From assembly GCF_002869745.1 (NCBI RefSeq), contig NZ_PNOS01000040.1, positions 1-44,614 on the forward strand: a stretch of DNA of 44,614 nucleotides, read 5' to 3'. A model generated the notes under the pieces. That model searched no databases. It worked only from the letters and a program-made list of their open reading frames with translations, and was not told the origin of the DNA. The translations under genes were made by a program, and so were the position numbers. Below, in pieces: positions 1 through 6,546 of the stretch (position 1 is the stretch's first letter; every line of letters begins with the position of its first letter). This stretch comes from Oceaniglobus roseus (lineage in GTDB: Bacteria; Pseudomonadota; Alphaproteobacteria; Rhodobacterales; Rhodobacteraceae).

Positions 1-250
1 GGGCGGCCGCGGCGGCCGCGGCGCGGTCGGCCTCGAGCAGGCGGCGCGAGATCTCGAGGCGCACCCGCTCGGCCTCTTCCGGCTCGAGCGTGCCGCGGGC
101 CAGGTCGCGCTCCACCTCGTCGAGCTGGTCGCGGTAGATCCGGATCTCGGCCGCGGCGGCGGAGGGCGCGGCGCGTCCGCGGCGCACGAGGGCCAGCACG
201 ATCAGGGACGCCGTGATCGCCCCGAGAGCGGTGGCCAGAATCCAGAACAT
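1..250 (-). CDS. ccmI: CcmI, cytochrome c-type biogenesis protein (N-terminal part, cut by window edge)
   Basis: About 83 N-terminal residues are visible. The protein begins MFWILATALGAITASLIVL, a membrane segment, and continues with EIRIYRDQLDEVERDLARG and RLEISRRLLEAD, the conserved cytoplasmic start of CcmI. CcmI presents apocytochrome c to the haem ligation machinery at the inner membrane. The ATG at 248-250 is preceded by an AGGAG ribosome site (GAAAGGAGACTCG on the minus strand). The Ala-rich run at the window edge (GCCGCG repeats) is coding. The rest of the gene lies left of the window, so full length and neighbouring ccm genes cannot be judged. The family call comes from the motif match and is fairly secure. 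Confidence 0.78.
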   Translation of the reverse strand, partial: MFWILATALGAITASLIVLALVRRGRAAPSAAAAEIRIYRDQLDEVERDLARGTLEPEEAERVRLEISRRLLEADRAAAAAAA

Positions 251-432
251 CGAGTCTCCTTTCGCTGCCCGCCCTATGTGCCAACGTCGCAGGACAAACA
301 CCAGCACCGCGCGACCATCCGTCACGCAGCGTTGATGGTGTCGTCTCGCGGACACCGGCGCCCGCCGCCGCACCCGCCTTGACCCAGCGGCACCCCTGAC
401 TAGCTTTGCGGCGGCAAGAAGGGAGACACACC

Positions 433-588
433 ATGTTCCGAAACCCGAAAGTCCCGTCCGCCCTCGCCGGCTTCGCGGCGGGCGTCGCGGGGATGCTGAT
501 CCTCGCCGCCTTCAGCGCGGTCGTCTACAGCGGGCACGGATTCGGCCAGCCGAAGCACCAGCCTGCGCCGATCTACACCGATTATTGA
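433..588 (+). CDS. Small single-pass membrane protein (51 aa), unknown function
   Basis: A 51-residue protein with a basic N-terminus (MFRNPKVPS), one hydrophobic segment at about residues 9-31 (LAGFAAGVAGMLILAAFSAVV) and a short polar tail ending in PAPIYTDY. I chose the ATG at 433 because AGGGAG lies about 8 bases upstream. It is divergent from ccmI with about 180 bp between them, and 66 bp ahead of another small membrane-protein gene, so the two may be co-transcribed. I do not recognise a family. The good ribosome site and membrane topology argue that it is real, but short GC-rich frames can arise by chance. Confidence 0.5.
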   Translation: MFRNPKVPSALAGFAAGVAGMLILAAFSAVVYSGHGFGQPKHQPAPIYTDY

Positions 589-654
589 GGGCGCAGGGAA
601 CCATCCGGGCCCGCCCGATGTTGTCGCGCCAACTGTAGTTCTGGAGCGAGTAAC

Positions 655-963
655 ATGGCACACCAAGATCCCGGCCACACCTACGTCCGCGAACGCGAAG
701 TCGAAGTCCGCAAGTCGGGCGGCGGCGCGATGGCCTTCATCGTCGGCGGCATCGTCGTCGCCTTGGCGGTCATCGCCTGGATCGTCTTCTCCGACGGCAA
801 CCTGTCGGTCGGCGGAGGCAGTGCCGGCGGCAGCGCCGGCAGCGGTGACGCGACGGCGAACGTGACGGTCGAGGCCCCGGCCGCCGACTCCGGCTCGGGC
901 GATGCCGCCCCCGCCGACGCGGCCCCGGCCGAAAGCGCCCCCGCCGAGGCACCGGCCAACTGA
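655..963 (+). CDS. Single-pass membrane protein with Ala/Pro/Asp-rich tail (102 aa)
   Basis: A 102-residue protein. Residues 1-24 are charged and hydrophilic (HTYVREREVEVRKSGG), 25-46 form one membrane helix (AMAFIVGGIVVALAVIAWIVF), and the remainder is a low-complexity tail rich in Gly, Ala, Ser, Pro and Asp (GDAAPADAAPAESAPAEAPA). By charge the N-terminus is probably cytoplasmic and the tail periplasmic. The start is ATG 655, with a weak upstream GGAG. A strong hairpin follows the stop, which supports a real transcription unit. Similar small proteins of unknown function are common in this order. No function is assigned. Confidence 0.65.
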   Translation: MAHQDPGHTYVREREVEVRKSGGGAMAFIVGGIVVALAVIAWIVFSDGNLSVGGGSAGGSAGSGDATANVTVEAPAADSGSGDAAPADAAPAESAPAEAPAN

Positions 964-992
964 GCCGACGGTTTCCGCAAAGAGTGACACGC

Positions 993-1028
993 GCCGCGTC
1001 ATGGCCCCGGGGCCGTGGCGCGGCCTTT
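993..1028 (+). terminator. Probable terminator after the 102-aa membrane protein gene
   Basis: An almost perfect inverted repeat: the left arm 993-1008 pairs with 1009-1024 over 16 bases with two G-U wobbles, followed by CTTTCCC. The four central bases would form the loop. The T tract is short, so termination efficiency is uncertain. Confidence 0.5.
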
Positions 1029-1155
1029 CCCGTCTGCCGAACCCCGTGTCATGGAACAATCGGCCGGGGCCGTCGTTGCCCAGATGAAGCCTTGACGCGG
1101 GCCGGTCCCCGGCTCAGGTATCGGGCATCAAATGACATAGCAAAAGGGGTTTCCC

Positions 1156-1755
1156 ATGGCTTTCGAACTTCCCGACCTTCCCTATGCCCACGACGCCCTG
1201 GCCTCGAAGGGCATGTCGAAGGAGACGCTGGAATATCACCATGACATCCACCACAAGGCCTATGTCGACAACGGCAACAAGCTGATCGCGGGCACCGAGT
1301 GGGAGGGCAAGTCCCTCGAGGAGATCATCAAGGGCACCTACGACAAGGGCGCTGTCGCCCAGTCGGGCATCTTCAACAACATCAGCCAGCTCTGGAACCA
1401 CAACCAGTTCTGGGAAATGATGAGCCCAAACGGCGGCTCGATGCCCTCCGAGGTCGAAAAGGCCCTGACCGAAAGCTTCGGCTCGGTCGACAAGTTCAAG
1501 GAAGCCTTCGCCGCGGCCGGCGGCGGGCAGTTCGGTTCCGGCTGGGCCTGGCTGGTGAAGGACACCGACGGCTCGCTGAAGGTCACGAAGACCGAGAACG
1601 GCGTGAACCCCGTCTGCTTCGACCAGACCGCGCTTCTGGGCTGCGACGTGTGGGAGCATTCGTATTACATCGACTTCCGCAACAAGCGTCCCGCCTACCT
1701 GACGAACTTCCTCGACAACCTGGTGAACTGGGAAAACGTCGCCTCGCGCATGTGA
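1156..1755 (+). CDS. sodB: Superoxide dismutase, Fe type
   Basis: A 199-residue cytoplasmic enzyme that converts superoxide to hydrogen peroxide and oxygen. Length and both SOD domains are complete. Visible metal ligands are His28 (LEYHHDIHH), His82 (QLWNHNQFW), Asp164 and His168 (DVWEHSYYIDF). Gln78 in FNNISQLWNH sits where Fe-SODs carry their second-shell Gln (Mn-SODs usually have it near residue 146), so Fe is the better prediction. The start is ATG 1156 behind AAAAGGGG. A TTGACG box at 1092-1097 could be a -35 element but no good -10 follows. A clear hairpin and T tract at 1789-1820 end the unit, so the gene looks monocistronic. Confidence 0.95.
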   Translation: MAFELPDLPYAHDALASKGMSKETLEYHHDIHHKAYVDNGNKLIAGTEWEGKSLEEIIKGTYDKGAVAQSGIFNNISQLWNHNQFWEMMSPNGGSMPSEVEKALTESFGSVDKFKEAFAAAGGGQFGSGWAWLVKDTDGSLKVTKTENGVNPVCFDQTALLGCDVWEHSYYIDFRNKRPAYLTNFLDNLVNWENVASRM

Positions 1756-1788
1756 TCGCGACCGGAACTGCACGGCTCTGACGCGCCG

Positions 1789-1820
1789 GAGGCCGCCCCT
1801 GATCGGGCGGCCTCTTTCGT
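1789..1820 (+). terminator. Rho-independent terminator of sodB
   Basis: Perfect 10-bp stem GAGGCCGCCC / GGGCGGCCTC (1789-1798 and 1805-1814) with a 6-base loop, followed by TTTCGTT. It lies 34 bases after the sodB stop. Confidence 0.8.
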
Positions 1821-1853
1821 TGCGGCCGTCGGATTCCTGATCTTTCTGCAGAG

Positions 1854-1884
1854 AAAAAGCAGGGGCGCGGTTCGCCGCGGCCCC
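1854..1884 (-). terminator. Rho-independent terminator of the mmsB operon
   Basis: Read on the minus strand: GGGGCCGCGG, loop CGAA, CCGCGCCCC (one bulged C), then TGCTTTTTCTC. It lies about 35 bases beyond the mmsB stop and faces the sodB terminator, so the two converging units are separated by back-to-back terminators. Confidence 0.7.
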
Positions 1885-1919
1885 CGTGCGCCCGCGTCGA
1901 TGGGCGGGGCCGCGGGCTC

Positions 1920-2792
1920 TCAGCCGCGGTGGCGCTTCTCGAACCGGGGAAGCATGGCGGAGAAGTCCTTGCCGCGGCCGTCCTCCTCTTCCACGAACCT
2001 CGCGTAGAGGTCGCAGGCGGCCTTCCCCATGGGCGTGTCGGCATCGGCGGTGGCGGCGGCGGCCTGGGACAGGCGCAGGTCCTTCAGCATCAGGTCCGCC
2101 GCGAAGCCGGGCCGATAGCCGTTGTCGGCGGGGGATTTCGGGCCGACTCCCGGGGCGGGGCAGTAGGTGTTCATCGACCACGACGCGCCCGACGAGGTCG
2201 AGACCACGTCGAACATCGCCTCGCGGGCAAGCCCCAGCTTGTCGGCCATCGCGAAGGCCTCGCAGGTGGCGATCATCGTCACGCCGAGGATCATGTTGTT
2301 GCAGATCTTCGCCGCCTGGCCCATGCCCGCCGCGCCGCAATGCACCGCCTTCTGGCCCATGACGTCGAACAGCGGGCGGCAGGTCTCGACCGCACCCGCG
2401 TCGCCGCCCACCATGAAAGTCAGCGTGCCCGCCGCCGCGCCGCCGGTGCCGCCCGACACGGGCGCATCGAGCGCCGAAAGGCCGTGGCCCGACGCCGCTT
2501 CGGCCACCGCCTGGCTGGAGGCGACATCGACGGTCGAGCAGTCGAGGTGGATCGCGCCCGGCTCCATCGCGGGGTGGATCTCGGCCGCGACGGCGCGCAG
2601 GATCTCGCCGTTCGGCAGCATCGTGACGACCACATCGGCGCCCTGCGCGGCCTCGGCGGCGGAGGCGGCCTGCGAAACGCCCTCGACGGCGACGTCGGTG
2701 ACGTCGAAGCCCCGCACCTCGTGGCCCGCGGCGGCGAGGTTCTTCGCCATCGGCGCGCCCATGTTGCCGAGGCCGATAAATCCGATCTTCAT
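1920..2792 (-). CDS. mmsB: 3-hydroxyisobutyrate dehydrogenase
   Basis: A 290-residue NAD-dependent enzyme oxidising 3-hydroxyisobutyrate to methylmalonate semialdehyde in valine catabolism. The Rossmann motif GLGNMG is at residues 7-12, the substrate loop DAPVSGGTGGA at 109-119, and the catalytic Lys162 in GQAAKICNNMILG. Length is typical. It is last in a three-gene leftward operon and its ATG overlaps the upstream hydrolase stop by 4 bases (ATGA), implying translational coupling. The next pathway enzyme, methylmalonate-semialdehyde dehydrogenase (mmsA), is not in the window. Other beta-hydroxyacid dehydrogenases share the fold, but the context makes this assignment strong. Confidence 0.92.
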   Translation of the reverse strand: MKIGFIGLGNMGAPMAKNLAAAGHEVRGFDVTDVAVEGVSQAASAAEAAQGADVVVTMLPNGEILRAVAAEIHPAMEPGAIHLDCSTVDVASSQAVAEAASGHGLSALDAPVSGGTGGAAAGTLTFMVGGDAGAVETCRPLFDVMGQKAVHCGAAGMGQAAKICNNMILGVTMIATCEAFAMADKLGLAREAMFDVVSTSSGASWSMNTYCPAPGVGPKSPADNGYRPGFAADLMLKDLRLSQAAAATADADTPMGKAACDLYARFVEEEDGRGKDFSAMLPRFEKRHRG

Positions 2793-3817
2793 GTGGTTCC
2801 TCCCAGGTCCAGTCCGTTCTCCGTCACCGGCGCCAGCATCCTCTGCACCTTCGCGGGATCGAAGGGCATCCAGCGTGGCGCGTGGTCCTTGTCGACGATC
2901 ATCGCGCGCACGCCTTCCATCAGGTCGCCATGCTCCATCGCGCGGGAGGTCACGCGGTACTCCATGTCCAGCGCCCCCTCGATGCTGTCGAGGCGGCGCA
3001 CCTGCCGCACAAGCTCCAGCGTCAGGGCTGCCGAGAGGGGCGAGACCTTGTCGAGCGCGGCGGCGGCGGCTTGCGCGGTGTCCGACGGATCGCCGGCAAG
3101 GGCCGCGCGCAGCGCCTCCCAGCTTTCGGCGGCGAAGAGGCGGTCGATGTCGGCCTGCCGCCCTTCGAGGTCGGCGGCGGGCGGCGCGGTGGCGGCGGCT
3201 GCGATACGGTCGACCTCGCCGGTTGCGGCCAGCTCTGCGGCAAGGGCGGGCCACTCGGCCTCGGGCACGAAATGGTCGGCGAAGCCCGCGAAGATCGCAT
3301 CGCCCGCCGCCATCCGGCCCGCGGTGACGCCCAGGTACTCGCCGACCCGCCCCGGCGCGCGGGCGAGGAGCAGCGAGCCGCCGACGTCCGGCACCAGCCC
3401 GATCCCCGCTTCCGGCATGGCGATGCGGGAGCTTTCGCCGACGACGCGGTGCGAACCGTGGCAGCCGACCCCGACGCCGCCCCCCATGGTGAAGCCCTGC
3501 AGGAAGCTGACCACGGGCTTTCGATAATGGTAGAGCCGCGCGTTCATCCGGTACTCGTCGCGCCAGAACTGCCGCGGCCAGTGGAAATCGCCCGCGCGCC
3601 CGGCCTCGTACATCCTGGCGATGTCGCCCCCGGCGCAGAAGGCCTTTTCGCCCGCGCCGTCGATCAGGACCAGCGCGACCGCCGGATCCCTTGCCCAGGC
3701 GATCAGGGCCGCGTCGATCGCCAGGCACATCTCGTGGGTCAGGGCGTTCAGAGCCTTCGGGCGGTTCAGGGTGATGCGCCCGGCGCGCCCCTCGGTGCGG
3801 ATCAGGACATCGCTCAT
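2789..3817 (-). CDS. 3-hydroxyisobutyryl-CoA hydrolase (crotonase fold)
   Basis: A 342-residue enzyme, longer than simple enoyl-CoA hydratases and the right size for HIBCH-type hydrolases, which release 3-hydroxyisobutyrate from its CoA ester. Oxyanion-hole motifs AFCAGGDI (59-66) and FTMGGGVGVG (109-118) are present. The active-site Glu136 and Asp144 lie in AMPEAGIGLVPDVGG, the arrangement seen in hydrolases rather than in hydratases. It overlaps both neighbours by 4 bases (ATGA), placing it between the dehydrogenase that makes its precursor and mmsB, which uses its product. Family databases often label such proteins enoyl-CoA hydratase/isomerase; the length and context argue for the hydrolase. 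Confidence 0.88.
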   Translation of the reverse strand: MSDVLIRTEGRAGRITLNRPKALNALTHEMCLAIDAALIAWARDPAVALVLIDGAGEKAFCAGGDIARMYEAGRAGDFHWPRQFWRDEYRMNARLYHYRKPVVSFLQGFTMGGGVGVGCHGSHRVVGESSRIAMPEAGIGLVPDVGGSLLLARAPGRVGEYLGVTAGRMAAGDAIFAGFADHFVPEAEWPALAAELAATGEVDRIAAAATAPPAADLEGRQADIDRLFAAESWEALRAALAGDPSDTAQAAAAALDKVSPLSAALTLELVRQVRRLDSIEGALDMEYRVTSRAMEHGDLMEGVRAMIVDKDHAPRWMPFDPAKVQRMLAPVTENGLDLGGTT

Positions 3818-4953
3818 TGCGCCAGCATCTTCCGCGCCACGATCAGGCGCATGATCTCGTTGGTGCCTTCCAGGATCTGGTGCACCCGGAGGTCGCGCAC
3901 CAGTTTCTCGATCCCGTAGTCGGCAAGATAGCCGTAGCCGCCATGAAGTTGCAGGCACTGGTCGACGACGCGCGATCCCGCCTCGGTGACGAACTTCTTC
4001 GCCATGGCGCAGTGCTTGGTCGTATCGGGCGCGCCCCGGTCGTATTTCCACGCCGCCTGGCGCAGGAAGACGCGGGCGGCCTGAAGCTCGATCTCCATGT
4101 CGGCGAGGCGGAACTGGAGCGCCTGGAACTGGTCGATGGACTGGCCGAAGGCCTTGCGCCCGGCCATGTAGGCGAGGGTGGCATCCAGCGCGGCCTGCGC
4201 GGCGCCAAGCGAGCAGGCGGCGATGTTCAGCCGCCCGCCGTCGAGGCCCGACATCGCATAGGTGAAACCCTTGCCCTCTTCTCCCAGCAGGTTTTCGGAG
4301 GGAATGTCGCAATCGTCCAGCTGCACCTGTCGGGTCGGCTGCGACCGCCAACCCATCTTGTCCTCGAGCCCGCCGAAGCTGAGCCCCTTCGCCCCGTCCT
4401 CGACCAGCGCCGCCGAGACGCCCTTCGGCCCCGCCGCGCCGGTGCGGCACATCACGAGGTAGCCGTCGGAATAGCCGCCGCCCGAGATGAAGGCCTTGGT
4501 CCCCGTCAGCCGCCAGCCCTCGTTCGTGCGCTCGGCCTTCGTCTTCAGCGCCGCGGCGTCGCTGCCCGAGCCGGGTTCCGTCAGGCAGTAGGACAGGACC
4601 ATTTCCATGCTCAGCGCCTTCGGCAGCACCCGCGCCTTCATCTCGTCCGAGCCGTAGCGGTCGATCATCCACGCGCACATGTTGTGGATCGAAAGGAACG
4701 CCGCGACCGAGGGGCAGGCCATCGACAGCGCCTCGAACACCAGCGCCGACTCGAGCCGGCCCAGTCCGCTGCCGCCGCTCTCTTCCGAGACGTAGATCCC
4801 GGCCAGCCCCAGGTCCGCCGCCTTCGGCCAGAGGTCGCGGGGGATCGTCCCGGCCTTCTCCCAGTCGCGGGCATGGGGGGCGATGTGCTCCTGTCCGAAG
4901 GCGCGGGCCATGTCGAAGATGGCCTGCCGTTCCTCTCCGAGGTCGAAATCCAT
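3814..4953 (-). CDS. Acyl-CoA dehydrogenase, probably isobutyryl-CoA dehydrogenase
   Basis: A 379-residue FAD enzyme. The N-terminal helical domain starts DFDLGEERQAIFDMAR, the FAD/acyl-CoA motif YCLTEPGSGSDAA lies mid-protein, and the C-terminal QLHGGYGYLADYGIEKLVRD is followed by ILEGTNEIMRLI, where Glu362 is the expected catalytic base. As first gene of the operon with the hydrolase and mmsB, its most likely reaction is isobutyryl-CoA to methacrylyl-CoA in valine breakdown; 2-methylbutyryl-CoA is an alternative substrate. A strong GGGAGGGGAG ribosome site precedes ATG 4951-4953. The promoter should lie in the 231-bp gap shared with the divergent amiC. Confidence 0.88.
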   Translation of the reverse strand: MDFDLGEERQAIFDMARAFGQEHIAPHARDWEKAGTIPRDLWPKAADLGLAGIYVSEESGGSGLGRLESALVFEALSMACPSVAAFLSIHNMCAWMIDRYGSDEMKARVLPKALSMEMVLSYCLTEPGSGSDAAALKTKAERTNEGWRLTGTKAFISGGGYSDGYLVMCRTGAAGPKGVSAALVEDGAKGLSFGGLEDKMGWRSQPTRQVQLDDCDIPSENLLGEEGKGFTYAMSGLDGGRLNIAACSLGAAQAALDATLAYMAGRKAFGQSIDQFQALQFRLADMEIELQAARVFLRQAAWKYDRGAPDTTKHCAMAKKFVTEAGSRVVDQCLQLHGGYGYLADYGIEKLVRDLRVHQILEGTNEIMRLIVARKMLAQ

Positions 4954-5184
4954 GGGCTCCCCTCCCGAAACCGCCGCAGCCGCACAGGCACGGATGCCTC
5001 TTTGTCAGACGGCAGCGCCCGCGGCGCAAGCCTCGATCTGGCGGGGTTGCGTGGTGTCTGCCGCGCCGCCGCAGGGCCGGGCGCAGAAAGCTGTCAAGCG
5101 GCGGGCGTTTTCCGTTCCGCCCTCGGCAATTTTGCGCTAGGCTCGGGGCAACGGCCGGAACAGGCCGACAGAGCAGAGCAGGCC

Positions 5185-6420
5185 ATGACCCTTACACAAC
5201 GATTAGCACCCGTTCTCGCGGGGCTCGTCCTCCTGTGCGCCCAGCCGGCCCGGGCCGAGGACGACCTCAACGCCCTCGCGCGGCCCGACCTCGAGCGGTC
5301 GGAGATCGCGGATTTCGGCGCCAACCTCCAGATCACCCTCACGCTCAGCCAGCCGGTGCCGTTCCGCATCTTCACGCTGGACGCGCCGCGGCGGCTGGTG
5401 ATCGACTTCTCGGTGGTCGACTGGGCGGGGCAGGACATCGCCGCCATCGACCACAGCGACGTCGTGGATGGCGTCGTCGCGGGGCCGTTCCACAGGCAGT
5501 GGTCGCGCGTGGTGATGAACCTGACCGAACCCATGGCGCTGGAGACAGCCGGGATGGCCACCGGCGACGGCGGCGGCGCGGCGGTCCTGAAGATCCAGCT
5601 GGCGCCCACCGACGAGAAGAGCTTCGCCGCCGCCGCGGGTGCCCCGGAGGGCGCGCGCCTGTCGCTGCCCGCCACGGCGCAGGTGGCGGCGCGGCCCTCG
5701 GGCGGCGCCGAGGCGCGTCCGCTGGTCGTGATGCTCGACCCCGGGCACGGCGGCATCGACCCGGGCGCCGAGGCCGGGGGCGTGTTCGAGGCCGACCTGA
5801 TGCTGCGCTTCGCGCTCGACCTGCGGGGGGTGCTCCAGCAGAACCCGCGCTTCCGGGTGGTGATGACGCGGGAAAGCGACGTCTTCGTGCCCCTCGAAAC
5901 CCGCGTGTCCGCGGCGCGGGAGGCGGGGGCGGACGTGTTCCTGTCTCTGCACGCCGACGCGCTGGCCGAGGGGCGCGCCTCGGGCGCCACGGTCTATACC
6001 CTGTCCGAGGAGGCCTCGGACGAGGCGTCTCGGGTGCTGGCCGAGCGGCACGACCGCGACGACCTCCTGGCCGGGCTCGACCTCAGCGGGCAGGACGACG
6101 TGGTTGCGACGGTGCTTATGGACATGGCCCGGCTGAACACCACGCCGCGCTCCGACCGGCTGGCGCGGGCGCTGGTGCAGGGGCTTTCGGAGCAGACGGG
6201 CAACCTGCACAAGCGGCCGCGTCTTCGCGCCGGATTCTCGGTGCTGAAGGCGCCCGACATCCCGTCGGCGCTGGTCGAACTGGGGTTCCTGTCCAACAGC
6301 GCCGATCGCACGCGCCTGCGCGACCCGGCCTGGCGGCAGCGCGCCGCGGTCGGCATCCGCAACGCGCTGGTGGCCTGGGCCGAGGAGGACGCGCGCAAGC
6401 CCCGGCTGATCCGGCCCTGA
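5185..6420 (+). CDS. amiC: N-acetylmuramoyl-L-alanine amidase, AmiC type
   Basis: A 411-residue periplasmic zinc amidase that cuts the stem peptide from peptidoglycan during septum splitting. A Sec signal peptide (MTLTQRLAPVLAGLVLLCAQPARA) is followed by an AMIN domain (about residues 35-140, including PRRLVIDF) and an Amidase_3 catalytic domain from about 180. Zinc and catalytic residues are visible: His188 (DPGHGG), Glu202, His256 (SLHADA) and Glu365 (LVELGFLSN). The AMIN domain normally targets the septal ring. The gene directly precedes PBP1A, a conserved pairing in this order. ATG 5185 was chosen because it gives the signal peptide; the frame is open further upstream but that part is antisense to the ACAD gene. 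Confidence 0.93.
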   Translation: MTLTQRLAPVLAGLVLLCAQPARAEDDLNALARPDLERSEIADFGANLQITLTLSQPVPFRIFTLDAPRRLVIDFSVVDWAGQDIAAIDHSDVVDGVVAGPFHRQWSRVVMNLTEPMALETAGMATGDGGGAAVLKIQLAPTDEKSFAAAAGAPEGARLSLPATAQVAARPSGGAEARPLVVMLDPGHGGIDPGAEAGGVFEADLMLRFALDLRGVLQQNPRFRVVMTRESDVFVPLETRVSAAREAGADVFLSLHADALAEGRASGATVYTLSEEASDEASRVLAERHDRDDLLAGLDLSGQDDVVATVLMDMARLNTTPRSDRLARALVQGLSEQTGNLHKRPRLRAGFSVLKAPDIPSALVELGFLSNSADRTRLRDPAWRQRAAVGIRNALVAWAEEDARKPRLIRP

Positions 6421-6447
6421 GGCGCCGCGGCATCGCCAAATCGTGAC

Positions 6448-6491
6448 CTGTCGCTCCGCGGGAATGCGCCTGAGGGGGCGACAGCGGTTTT
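6448..6491 (+). terminator. Possible terminator after amiC
   Basis: CTGTCGC (6448-6454) pairs with GCGACAG (6478-6484) around a large GC-rich loop, followed by CGGTTTT. The T tract merges with the -35 box of the PBP1A promoter. The large loop makes this a tentative call. Confidence 0.35.
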
Positions 6492-6518
6492 GACCACGCC
6501 GGGGCCCTCGTCTATGAA
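6490..6518 (+). promoter_or_regulatory. Sigma-70-type promoter of the PBP1A gene
   Basis: TTGACC (6490-6495), a 17-base spacer, and TATGAA (6513-6518): 5/6 and 4/6 matches to consensus. It lies 28 bases before the chosen start, with AGGAGG at 6532-6537. This also argues against a TTG start at 6490, which falls exactly in the -35 box. Confidence 0.6.
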
Positions 6519-6546
6519 GGGCCACCATCGCAGGAGGCCCCAAGTC

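Noticed and set aside
6490-6546. TTG start for PBP1A at 6490
   Set aside because: The TTG is part of a near-consensus -35 box, and a strong AGGAGG precedes ATG 6547.
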